From Turnera subulata (taxonomy: Eukaryota > Streptophyta > Magnoliopsida > Malpighiales > Passifloraceae), in assembly GCA_028386065.3 (NCBI GenBank), contig JAKUCV010003064.1:22195-86194 (forward strand): a stretch of DNA of 64,000 nucleotides, written 5' to 3'. The position numbers were made by a program, and so were the translations under genes. The notes beneath the pieces were generated by a model. The model did no database searches. It was not told where the DNA came from and saw only the letters and a program-made list of their open reading frames with translations. Shown one piece after another: positions 44,694 through 55,325 of this stretch (position 1 is the stretch's first letter; every line of letters begins with the position of its first letter).

Positions 44694-45066
44694 TCAAAAC
44701 AGATGTGGATAATGCTCCCTCATATGGGCCTCCACCTCCCAAGTAGCCTCATTCGGAGAATGACGGCTCCATCTAACTCGAACCATAGGGATAGTACGAC
44801 TCCTCAACTGTCGTACTTCCCGCGCTAAGATCTCAACCTGCTCCTCGACATAAGTCAAATCATCAGCAACCTCCAACTCCATAGGTGATACCATATGACT
44901 CGGATCAGACCGATAATGCCTCAACATCGAGACATGGAATACATCGTGTATGCAAGACAGCTCCTCCAGTAAAGCCAATCTGCAACCCAGAAGACCAATC
45001 CTCTCCACGATCTCATAAGGGCCGATACAACGAGGGCTTAAATTGCCCTTCCTCCCAAATCGAATA
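44694..45066 (-). pseudogene. pol: Gypsy integrase C-terminal/chromodomain-like region
   Basis: ERIGLLGCRLALLEELSCIH, DVFHVSMLRHYRSDPSHM, then VEEQVEILAREVRQLRSRTI and PMVRVRWSRHSPNEATWEVE. Chromovirus integrases end with a chromodomain-like module that targets insertion to chromatin; the ATWE..E..MRE..P tail matches that shape. The frame runs from about 45008 to a stop at 44694 and is separated from the integrase core by a frameshift and stops near 45.06-45.11 kb. Confidence 0.8.
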
Positions 45067-45106
45067 ACACCTCTCTAGGGAGCAACATGAAGGAACACTC
45101 TATCAC

Positions 45107-45950
45107 CTACACTGTACTCCATCTCGCGATGATGCTTATTAGCATAACTCCTGTCGGTCCTGAGCAACTCTCACGCACTACTGGACCACCTCGATCTGAT
45201 CCATAGTCTCCTGGACCAATCACCTGTCTCAAACCCACCTCATCCCAACAAATCGGACTACAACACTTCCGCCCATACAAAGCCTCATAGGGCGCCATAC
45301 CGATACTGGAGTGATACCCGTTGTTGTAAGCAAACTCAACCAACGGTAACGTCTCATCCCAAGAACCACTGAAGTTGAGCACACAGGCTCTAAGCATATC
45401 CTCCAAAGTCTGAATAGTCGTCTCTAACTGTCCATCCATCTGCGGATGAAAGGCTGTACTGAAGTTTAGCTGAGTACCTAAAGCTGAGTGCAAACTCTTC
45501 CAGAAGTGGGATGTGAACCTTAGATCCCTGTCCGAAACAATGGATAGAGGAACTCCATGTAATCTGACAACACCCGAGACATACAATCTTGCCAGCTTAT
45601 CCATCGTATCCGTCTGCTGGATAGGTAGGAAGTGAGCTGACTTAGTCCACCCGTCGACAATGACCCAAATGGCATCGTGCTGACTCCGGGTTCTCGGTAA
45701 CCCAATCACAAAATCCATAGTGATGTGCTCCCACTTCCACTGCGGAATAGACATAGATCTCATCTTGTCGGTAGGAGCCTGATGCCCGGCTTTCACCTGC
45801 TGACAAGTCATGCAACAAGCCACAAACTCCGCACCATCCTTCTTCATCCCAAGCCATCAATAGTGACTCTTCAGGTTCAGGTACATCTTTGTGCTACCCG
45901 GATGCATGGCATAAGGCGCATTGTGCGCTTCATCCATAATCTACCTTCTC
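45107..45950 (-). pseudogene. pol: Gypsy integrase (zinc finger + catalytic core)
   Basis: Cuts target DNA and joins element cDNA to it. The zinc finger reads H..H (EAHNAPYAMHPG) then CCMTCQQVK; a TGG-to-TGA stop lies between them near 45855. The core is open from 45847: MDFVIGLP, VIVDGWTKSAHFLP, VSDRDLRFTSHFWKSL, AFHPQMDGQLETTIQTLEDM, so the catalytic D, D and E positions are retained. Usual QSER after HPQTDG is changed to QLET, keeping Glu. The C-terminal linker is frame-shifted near 45200. Confidence 0.9.
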
Positions 45951-46730
45951 AATGTCATCCGCGTCCGGAATATAAAAACGATCACCTGTCATTAAAGCTC
46001 CATCCTCCCGGATATAAAAACTAGAACTCTCTCCACCGAGAGCCTTATCCCGCAACTCTACTAGATGAGGGTCACCAAACTGTAACTCCATAATCTTATC
46101 CCGCAAGGTCGGTCGGATGCTCAAACTGGCCAACAAGGCCCTGGTATTATCAACCTCCAACTGGGCATCCAAAGACCTCAACTCCAACAAAGATAGAAAA
46201 TCAAAGGAAACCAGCTCCTCATCTGCAGATGAAACTCTTTTTCGGCTCAAAGCATCTGCAACCACATTAGCTTTTCCCGGATGGTACTCAATAGTACAAT
46301 CATAATCCTTCAAGAGATCGATCCAAAGCCTCTGCCTCATATTGAGCTCCTTCTGGGTCATGATGTACTTCAAGCTCTTGTGATCCGTGAAAATCCAACA
46401 CTTTTCCCCGAAATGATGGTGTCTCCAGATCTTCAAAGCAAAGGCCATAGCAGCTATGTCCAAATCATGGGTCGGATAATTCTTCTTATGAGTCCTTAAC
46501 TGCCTAGAAGCATAAGCAATCACCCGATCCTCCTACATCAACAAACAACCCAAACCCAAACCGAAAGCATCACTAAACACCGTGTACTCCACACCGGGTC
46601 TAGGAACTGTCAACACTGGTGCAGAAGTCAACCGACTCTTCAGCTCCTCAAAACTCTGCTGGCAACGATCATCCCACACGTAAGAGCAATCTTTCCTCAA
46701 CAGCTTAGTCATAGGACCCGCTATCAAGGA
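45930..46730 (-). pseudogene. pol: Gypsy RNase H domain
   Basis: Degrades the RNA strand of RNA/DNA hybrids. 46533-46727: FEELKSRLTSAPVLTVPRPG, then YTVFSDAFGLGLGCLLM (first catalytic Asp present). A TAG replaces the next Gln codon; 45930-46523 continues [20 protein letters not shown], the [11 protein letters not shown] helix (usual Glu is Asp/Ala here) and TDHKSLKYI (Asp present), then [20 protein letters not shown] with VVADALSRK. Near-complete apart from the stop. Confidence 0.9.
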
Positions 46731-46779
46731 AAAACCCTCAATGAACCTGCAATAGTAACCAGCAAGTCCAAGGAAACTC

Positions 46780-47505
46780 TACACCTCAGATGCATTCTTC
46801 GGCGGTTCCCACTTCATAACTACCTTAACCTTGGCCGGGTCCACCTTAATACCTTCTCCCGACACTATATGCTCGAGAAAAGCCACCTCATCCAACCAAA
46901 ACTCGCATTTGCTGAGTTTGGCATAAAGCTACTTCTCCCGCAGCCTCTGCAACACCAACCTCAAATGCTCCTCATGCTTGGCCTTACTCCTCGAGTAAAC
47001 CAAAATATCATCAATGAAAACAACCACAAACCGGTCTAGGAACTCATGGAACACCCCATGCATCACACACATAAACACTACAGGGGCATTTGTCAACCCG
47101 AAGGGAGCCACAATAAATTTATAGTGACCATACCGAGTGCGAAAAGCAGTCTTTGGTATGTCCTGTTCTGCAATCCTGACCTGATGATATCCGGATCGCA
47201 AGTCGATCTTTTAAAATACTGATGCACCCTGCAACTGATCAAACAAGTCATCAATCCAGGGCAACGGATACTTGTTTTTCACAGTCACCTTGTTCAACTG
47301 CCTGTAGTCAACACAAATCCGCATACTACCATCCTTCTTCTTAACAAACAAGACCGGGGCACCCCAGGGAGAAGTGCTCGATCTAATAAAACCCTTTTCT
47401 AGCAACTCCTCCAACTGCTCCTTCAACTCCTGAAGTTCAGTCGGAGCCATCCTCTAGGGTGGAATAGAGATAGGAGCAACTTCCGGTACCAAGTCCACTG
47501 TATAC
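46780..47505 (-). pseudogene. pol: Gypsy reverse transcriptase
   Basis: Copies element RNA to DNA. 47211-47450: [64 protein letters not shown] (from a Ser codon) interrupts at about 47208. 46929-47201: [51 protein letters not shown]: the catalytic box reads FIDD instead of the usual YLDD/FIDD, with both Asp retained. A further TAG follows at the [11 protein letters not shown] region. Two more in-frame stops occur up to the RNase H. Confidence 0.92.
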
Positions 47506-48130
47506 TAAACCTCACGCTCCGGAGGTAAACCTGGTAACTCGTCGGGGAAAACATTTAGAAACTCCCTCACTATCGGAATATCCTCCAAACCCAACACTGG
47601 TATCGTAGAGTCCACCACATGGGCAAGGAAAGTATCACATCCTTCCCGGATTATCTTGAAAGCCTGCATGGCTGATATACAACAAGTAGAAAGAGCTCTC
47701 CGCTCCCCAACAAATACCAATCTACGGCCTAAAAGAGAACACAAGGCCACTTCCTTGGCTCGGTAATCTACCACAGCTTTGGTGTCTCGACAACCGATCC
47801 ATGCCAAGAATCACATCAAACTCACTCAACTCCATAACACTAAGATCAGTAGGAAAGCACTCAACATCATACTCAATGGACACATTCCTACATACCCGAT
47901 CCACACTAACTACACTACCCGTAGGTAACCGAAGTCTCAAGGGTCGACCTAGGTCATCATCATCACAATCATGTCTAGTCATGTATGCACGTGCAATAAA
48001 AAATGTGTAGAGCCCGGATTAACCAAAGCATGTGCACGATGACCAAAAACCACAAATATACCTGCAATGACCTCTGGAGCATCAGTAGCCTCCTCTCTGG
48101 TGATGGCATAGATTCGAGGTGTAGCCGCCA
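47505..48130 (-). pseudogene. pol: Gypsy aspartic protease
   Basis: Would cleave the Gag-Pol polyprotein. TREEATDAPEVIAG (near 48090), then ALVNPGSTHFFI at about 48005-48040: the catalytic D-(S/T/P)-G is NPG, i.e. Asp to Asn by one base change. SIEYDVECFPTDLSVMELSE and FDVILGMD follow; a one-base insertion near 47780 shifts the frame to KAVVDYRAKEVALCSLLGRR. The connection region ends FLNVFPDELPGLPPEREV at 47505. The loss of the catalytic Asp makes this protease inactive regardless of the frameshift. Confidence 0.88.
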
Positions 48131-48208
48131 GCGTCGCTCCACCTCTACCCCCAGATCCATTACCACGACTACAACCCCTGTAACCATTGCCCCTGCCTGA
48201 GCCCGAAA

Positions 48209-49412
48209 CTACAGAACTCTGAACCGTGTACTGAGATCCACCACCAGACTTCTCGGGAAAATTGGGCCTGTTGTGCCCGAACTTCCCACAACCCCAACAC
48301 TTGAGAGGAGGGCGCTCTGAAACATCCTATCCACGGGACACATCCTGATGCGACTGGCCACCAGAAGGTCTACCTGATCCGCCTCGGTAGCCATCTCTCC
48401 AGTTCTTCTTAGACCCACGGAAAGAAGAACCACCCGAGTAGCCACTACTAGAAGCTGTATACTGCCTCTTCGGCTGACTACCACTGTCCAGAAAAGAAGA
48501 ATCCTGCTTCTTCTGCCCAGCTTCTCGAGCCTGCTGTGCTGCCAAAAGGATCCTCTCCGTGTCAACTGCAGCCTCACAAACTACATCCCAGGTCTTATGC
48601 CTCCCACAAGCCACAGCCGCCCCCAAGGTGTGGCGTAGGGCATTCACAAACCGTCTGCACTTGGTCTCCTCATCTGGGACAAACTCTCTGGCATAGGAGA
48701 GAAGAATGTTGTACTGAATCCGAAATGCAGTGGCTGACTCATCATGCCCCTGCCTGATATCGAGGAACTGCCTCTTCAACTCCTCCCGGTAACTGATAGA
48801 AAGGAACTCCTTATAGAACCTCTCCTTGAAGTCTTCCCACGGCATCACCACTGGTTTAGGCATATTTTGCCATCACATCCTGCCACCATGTCATAGCATA
48901 ACCAGTGAATATGTGGGCCATATACTTTGCCTGAGACGCTGGCTGACATGTGAACTTTTCCATCACATTCTCCACTTGTCTGAACCAAATATCTACCAGC
49001 TTCTCCACCTTGTCCTCGCCCGAGAACTCTCCAATCCCTGACTTGCTGATGTGCATGTAGCTACTCTCCAGACTACCCACCATGGGATCTGCAATAGGTA
49101 CTACCTGAACCGGCTGTGCCCTCTACTGATGCTGGTGAAACTGCTGCCGCTGGAGAAAAGCCTAATATTGCTGTAGCATCGTCGGGTCCATACCAGGAGG
49201 TACTGCATTCTGTCGCCCAGTTCCCGCAGCACCAACCACTACTGCATTCACGTTCCCCTGTCCAACAGGAATCTGTCCTCCTACAGCATCATCCTCCCCG
49301 CATTATCATTCCCCTATCCAGCAGGATTCTGCATCACCGACACGTTGTCAGAAACATGACTAGGGGCGTGCCCCTCTGGATTTTGCTAATCCTGGTGTTC
49401 CAAGTCGACGCC
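48209..49412 (-). pseudogene. gag: Gypsy Gag of the 11.4-kb element
   Basis: N-terminal part (about 49412-49090) resembles the Gag at 1913 (SHVSDNVSVM) but its start codon is lost and it has stops. 48856-49083: SSYMHISKSGIGEFSGEDKV, WFRQVENVMEKF, GYAMTWWQDV. A frameshift at about 48860 leads to 48327-48863: VVMPWEDFKERFYKEFLSIS, AFRIQYNILLSYAREFVPDE, CRRFVNALRHTLG, KTWDVVCEAAVDTERI. Zinc knuckle near 48260 reads CWGCGKFGHNRPNF: the last Cys of CCHC is Phe. Non-functional. Confidence 0.9.
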
Positions 49413-49524
49413 TATATGAATGCAACTTGTCAAAAATAGTTTACAAAAACGACACAAAACTGGAACAGGCTTATGCACAACAATCACAACAGACACTTGT
49501 TTGAAAACCTAAAAGACCTAAAGC

Positions 49525-49538
49525 CAGCTCTGCTACCA
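49525..49538 (-). other. Primer-binding site of the gypsy element
   Basis: Element sense TGGTAGCAGAGCTG, matching the tRNA-iMet primer site except one base within the first twelve, three bases inside the LTR boundary at 49542. Confidence 0.82.
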
Positions 49539-49541
49539 AGC

Positions 49542-52500
49542 TGAAACGACCGCATCCCATAAACGATAATACAAAACATAAACAATTATAAAACGACCAA
49601 AATGCCGTTAAGTCCAGGGACGCCAAACTCTATGTCAAAATATCAACTCAATATCTCAGAGTAACCAAAAATAAACATCGGGATACAAAGAGTAAAATAT
49701 AAATCAGGCTTAACTAGCCAAAGTAACACCGGTTAAACCAACCGGAGTAACAGTTGATCAAAATCCAAGAAAACAAAAACAGTATCCCGACAAAAATACG
49801 TAGCAAAAAAGTAATAATAATAAAGTCAATGACAAGTGTAGAATATATAAAGTGTCAGCTCTATGGATCCACCAGGAAAGAAACACGGCTACCTACTGAA
49901 AAGAAAGAGTCTGATACCCGATGTAAGAGCGACCGTCAACAAGCTACTAATGATCTGTAAAACCACGGTGACGATTTATATGAGTCGCCTACTCAAAGTA
50001 CAATATAAGACAAATATACAGGCACACAAAACTAGGCTCGTAGGATGAGTAAGCCCACGAGCACAAGTATACACAAACGATCAACACGTGTCAAATACCA
50101 CACATACAAGTGTTAGGTAAATTATCTGGTTATTACATTCTTATCATTATTAACGGCACTCTACTGTGTGCGTCGGGCGCGGTAGCGACTGGACAGCTCT
50201 CCAGGGCATATGCCCAAATATAATCATATATATATATGTATATATATATACATATATATATATATATACATATATATATGTATATATATATATTACATAC
50301 ATATATATATGTATTATATAATATAATATAAATATCAACACACTGGAATGGGTAAGTTTCGACAAAGAAAAACCACTAACAAACAAGTGGCCGACAGCTC
50401 TAGGAGGGGGGCTCTCCTCAAAGGAATTATAATACAAAATCTTGGGGCACACCCGTCAGTCCCCAAGTCGCCAGCTCTGTGAGGGGTGCTCTCACATAAA
50501 GAAATGGATAATATCATATAACCAAGGGGTACACCCGACAAATCCCCAAGGCGCCAGCTCTGTGAGGGGTACTCTCACTAATATACTAACCGAGGGCGTA
50601 CCCATCAATTCCCTCGTCGCCGTCTCTGTGAATACAATTCAGTATAATAACAGGACCCGAGGGGTACCCTCTCTCCCTCTCGGTGCTACCGGTCAGTAGA
50701 ACTTATATTATTCTGAATCATATGTTATCAGTTATGCCTTAAGTAGGAGGTGTTTCTCATTATGTGTATACAGGTGGTGTGCCACCAAAAATAGTCTCTA
50801 AACCGAGCTTAAGGCTCACACAAATACAGGATATTGGCAAAACAGCACTGATATCATACAGATGGCATATCAGCTCATAAGGAATCATCATATCATCGTA
50901 GCATATAAGCACAGGCATAATACAGTCAACAACATGCAATACACTTAGCAAGTAGCACTATCTAACCATACTAGCAAGTATTCGCATACAAGCATATAAG
51001 TCTTATAGAGTCATCTCAGTTACGATGGCGCTCTGTCTGTCCACCACTAGTACCAGCCGCTCCTGAATTATGTCTCGTGCCTATACACATAGACACCATA
51101 TCTCACAAAGATATTCAACAATAAATAAATTATGCATGTTTGTGCAATGCAACCGTGAGTTAAATCCAGCCCGACTATTCTACTTCCACTCACCAAAACT
51201 ATAGCTCCAAGTCACGGGCCTATGGTTCACAGGGTCAAAGCCCACTAAGTCCAAAATCTTCATCCCGCGCTTAAAGCCCAACCAGCAATCTATTACTTAA
51301 CTCACAACAATCTCTTGCCTAAAGCCCATGCCATTAAGCCCACTATAAATCTTAGTTGTCCTTGGGATTTGAGTCCACTTATTTCAAGTCCATATGTTAT
51401 AGTGGTCATAACATTTTATTATTGGGCCAAGGCCCAATTTAGTCTAACTCCCGTTTAAGAATTTTACCCCGAGCCCGAGTTACCGTCCTAGTGGTTCTGC
51501 CCGCGTCGGACAAACCGGCCTCGTACCACTTACCCCCCCCTCTCGGTCTTTACTATGTGTATTTAAAGATACATAACGCAATCCAAGAATAATAGAAGTA
51601 CATGCCATGTATGGGTTTAAATCATACAATATCGAGGCGCTACTGAAATGCCGAGAAGATTCCGCCCCACCGAAAAATAACTCCAACTCGCCGAAACAGT
51701 AACCTCTCGCCGGATTCCGGTCAAACCTCGCCGGAGCAGTGCCCAAGTTTGCCGGAGAACACACACAAGGAGCCCGGACGCTTCTGCCTAGAAACACCAC
51801 TTCCCGAGCACCACCAAACCCGACTTCGAACTTCCACGCACAACGGAACCCGAACACGACCAGAAACCACCGTCGATGACCCACTGCCCGGTGACAACCT
51901 GCAACCTGAGCCTCACCAGCTAGATCCACTCCCGGAACCCACTACACAGCCGAGCGAACAACCCCACAGTCGCCATCAAACGAACGAAATCAACCCGATT
52001 AAATTCAATAGACCGAAAAGCAAGAACCAGAGAAGAGAAGAGGGACGATGGGTTACCTGCCGGACGTCGATTTCCCCGTGTCCGATCCAACACTGAAGCC
52101 CCTCACCTCGAGCTCTCCGCTGATGGCGGCGGCGCGACGAGAAACACAAGGGAAGAGCAGCGGGGGTACGGTTGCTCCAAAGACGAGGCGGCGGTTGAGC
52201 AAGTTTTTGGAGAGGAAAAGAGAGTGACGACGGCGAGGAGAGAGAGAGAGAGAGATGGACGAGGCTGCAACGGTGTTCGCAAGGAAAAGGAGGAGATTAG
52301 AGAGGTAGGCGCCGTCAGGTGTGGAGTAGAGAAGAAAGAAAAGAAAGAGAGAAAAGAAAAGAGAGAAGAAAGGAAGAAAAGAAGAGAAGGTTAGGGTTGT
52401 CCGGCCCGAGGGCGCGGTCAACCCGCCCTACGTCAACCTTCCTTTCTGTCTTTTTTTTTTGTTTAAGCTCAAAACGACGTAGTTTCATTAAAACTACTTA

Positions 52501-52698
52501 AAAGCCTAACTTCCAACTCCGAAACCCGATTTAACTCCAACGAAGGCTCGATTATGAAGAAATCCGACGTACAACTTAATAATCCAAGATAATTTACTAC
52601 CCTAAGATCCAAAACTCCGAGAAACTCTCGAGGGTAAAATTAGAATTAAAAATTTCGAAAATTCCATAATTAAATTATGAAAAAACGGTGCGTTACAA
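49542..52698 (-). repeat. 5' LTR of the gypsy element (3157 bp)
   Basis: Plus strand TGAAACGACCGCATCCC ... GGTGCGTTACA. Same modules as 41274-44644 in the same order, but the TA run is expanded to about 110 bp (50220-50330), and it lacks the 190-bp segment near 43.5-43.7 kb and most of the ten-base palindrome. AAAACGACGTAGTTT is at 52471. Confidence 0.92.
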
Positions 52699-54115
52699 AA
52701 ATTCCCTTTAAATTTTCAAAAACATTTTTTAGGAGCCTTAGATTTTTTTTTTTAGAAAAGGAGCATTCTTCATTCATATAAACAGATCTAAAGATCTGAA
52801 ATTACATAGCTGAAGATCTAATATAGCAAAAGCATAAGAAAAATCCAACAAAAAAATTCTTCTTAATCTACTACATAAAAATACACAACGTAATTTTTCT
52901 CCTTCAATCGAGGATTTACAAAGGCACACCACTCGCGACTCTACTCTCGCGAGCATCAGATCCAGATCCAGTAGGGTCCTTGCAGCAACCACCATGCCAG
53001 CAGGTAAATTTGAGACACACCTATGGGGGAAAATATCCCTTTGTTAGTAAATTTCTGTAGCAGATATAGAATCGTTCTTCAAATTGAATCTCCTATCATG
53101 AACTTTGGCTCCCATAGAAATATTTAAAACACCAAAAAAGGTGAGAAAACTCCAGAAGGAGAGAAAACAACTCACAAAAAGTGAGACAACCCACAAAAAG
53201 TGGGAGTAAACCAACAAAACTAAAAACAAAAACAAAAACAAACTAGTTGAAAGAAATTTTGGTGGGGGCTCACCGCCGGAAGAAAGTCGGCGGCAGCCCC
53301 AAATTGTAGATCTAGGGTTTTTCTCTAAGAGAAGGAGAGAAAAGAGAAAACCCTAATTATGTGGTGTTATTTTAACGGTGATTATTATGATAAGTAGCCT
53401 TAGATTTTAGTTTCCTTTTATCATTAGCCGCCTTCCATTTTTTGGGATAAAATTTTAATACCTCTCAATTTAATAATATTGCAACAATTTTAGTACCTTT
53501 TTAACCCTTTTTTAAAATTTCTCTAAATTTCTAATTCATTTTTTAGTAGCCTTACATTTTAGTAGCCTTTTATTATTAGTAGCCTTACATTTTTTGTTTA
53601 AAATTTTAACGTCTCTCAATTTAATAATATTGCAATAATTTTAGTGCCAAGAAATTTATTTTCCAACACAATCACACTATATTCTTTAAAAAAATTTCCC
53701 ATTCGTGAATTCAAAATATATTAAAACTAGAATATGTAACTTCTAGAGCACCTTACTATTCTCCTCATATATGTCCAGAAAAAAAAAGGGACCACAAACT
53801 ACATAATAATTTTTTTTGGCTAAAAATCTTTAACCCTTTTTAATATCCTAAAAAATTCTAATATATTTTTTATTAGCCTTACATTTTAGCAGCCTTTTAT
53901 TATTAGTAGCATTACATTGTTTTGGTTTAAATTTTAATACTTGTCAATTTAATAATATTGCAACAATTTTTGAGGCTACAAATTAATTTTCCCAGCAAAA
54001 TCACACTAAATTCTACAAAATTTTTTCCCATCCATGTATTTTTAATTGTTACTGTTTGAATTTTTAATTTTAAATATGCAACTTCTTGAGCACTTTACTA
54101 TTTCTCTTATATATG
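52699..54115 (+). repeat. 325-bp tandem array, block 3
   Basis: Begins with the AAAAT target copy; units recognised at 52732 (interrupted by the L1-like retroposon and resuming at 53396), 53546 and 53872. Phrases match blocks 1 and 2. It ends just before the helicase reading begins. Confidence 0.85.
52748..53395 (-). mobile_element. L1-like retroposon, 648 bp, with 13-bp target duplication
   Basis: Flanked by AGCCTTAGATTTT at 52735-52747 and 53396-53408. The plus-strand left end is a T-run followed by AGAAAAGGAGCATTCTTCAT, i.e. on the minus strand a 3' end GAATGCTCCTTTTCT plus poly(A), like many plant L1 elements. The minus-strand 5' half resembles an L1 leader (TTAGGGTTTTCTCTTTTCTC, GGGGCTGCCGCCGACTTTC, GTGAGCCCCCACC). 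The 73-aa frame at 52774-52995 has no catalytic motif. No endonuclease or RT, so it must have used helper L1 proteins. Confidence 0.78.
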
Positions 54116-54922
54116 TCCAAGAAAAAAAACCACAAACCACAAACGGGAGGCTACGTTGGCAGCTGGATAAACATTCCAGAGGATATGCGATTACAACCAA
54201 GAGAAAATACATTCCAAGCAATATTTAGCTCCACATATCCAGAATTTTCAACCCGACAAAAGGACCCAAAATATTTGCATGAAAGAGCAATCTTGGTGCT
54301 GACAACGGAGGTAGTAACAGAATTGAATGAATATTTCATAAACAAAATGGAAGGAGAGGAAATGTGCTACCTAAGTAGTGATTGCATTTGCGCACAATCA
54401 ACAACCATACTAGAACATGACATGTTATATCCGGTGAAATTCTTAAACAAGATCAAGATGTCGGGATTGCCGAACCATGAATTTTAACTTAAAATCGGGG
54501 TTCCAATCATGCTCCTACGAAACATCAACCCAATGGTTGGCCTTTGTAACGGAACGCGACTAATTGTAACACAATTAGGCAAATGGTTCATTGAAGCTGA
54601 GAAATCGGGAGAAGGAAAAGCAGCAGAAAAAGTTTATCTATCACGAATGGTGATGTCAACAGACACCAAGTGGCCATTCAAACTAAGGAGGAGACAATTT
54701 CCAATAGCAATATGCTACGCAACGACAATAAACAAAAGCCAAGGACAATCACTTACAAATGTGGGCCTATACTTGCCAAAACAAGTCTTCACTCATGGCC
54801 AACTTTATGTGGCTCTATCACGGGTCACAAGCAGAACAAGGCTGCGGATTTTAGTAGATGACAATGAATGCCCGGACCAAAATGTAATGAAAAATATTAT
54901 TATCCATGAAATATTTGATTAA
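54116..54922 (+). pseudogene. Helitron helicase (PIF1-like), C-terminal part
   Basis: DNA helicase domain of the Helitron RepHel protein, which unwinds DNA during rolling-circle transposition. The frame carries GGYVGSWINIPEDMRLQPRE, FSTRQKDPKYLHERAILVLT, MCYLSSDCICAQ, DMLYPVKFLNKIKMSGLPNH, a single in-frame TAA at 54485, GVPIMLLRNINPMVGLCNGT, RRQFPIAICYATTINKSQGQ and HGQLYVALSRVTSR, ending IIIHEIFD at 54922. The late helicase motifs (TINKSQGQ; YVALSRV) are intact; Walker A/B and the Rep HUH nuclease are absent. It abuts the tandem array at its 5' side, so the front was replaced or lost. Apart from the stop it is well preserved. Confidence 0.92.
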
Positions 54923-55325
54923 TTTAATACAAAAAAGCCACTACATGACTCAAATACCTCCCCTTATCTCCTATACTTCTATATTTTCCAAATTTTCTTA
55001 ATCAACGAATAAGTTTCGCCTCATTTTAGATATTTTACTTTCACACTTATTTTGTAGCCTTTCATTCGAAAATTAACTACTGCTTTGAGAAAGTTGTTAT
55101 ACCATACAGTGAGGGGCTTAACTTACTCGGCCATTTATGTGAGGGGACAATGAAAGACAACGAAATCAAACTGACAACTAAAACAATATCAAATAGATTA
55201 CACTATAATTACTAAATGATTTGAAATATTAATGCAAAATATTTTATTTAAAAAAATGAGGCCAAAAAGAACTATATAAATAAGAAGAAAGAAAAACAAA
55301 CATACCACATCAAGCATCACACAAC
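54923..55325 (+). other. Spacer between helicase and F-box-like exon
   Basis: AT-rich, no clear ORF. Ends in the CACACAAC target copy (55318-55325) of the hAT-like element. With that element removed, it continues into the leader of the F-box-like exon at 56957. Confidence 0.45.

Larger units (their letters stand above)
41274..52698 (-). mobile_element. Nearly complete Ty3/gypsy element (11.4 kb), chromovirus-like
   Basis: Two LTRs (41274-44644; 49542-52698), primer site, polypurine site, gag, protease, RT, RNase H, integrase and an integrase C-terminal region in canonical gypsy order on the minus strand. AAAAT flanks both ends (41269-41273; 52699-52703). The reading is broken by several nonsense codons and frameshifts. 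Tekay/Del-type is the likely clade from the 3-kb LTRs and from the pol C-terminus (HVSMLRHY..DPSHM, VR.L.SRTIPMVRV.W, EATWE.E..MRE.YPHLF). Confidence 0.93.
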
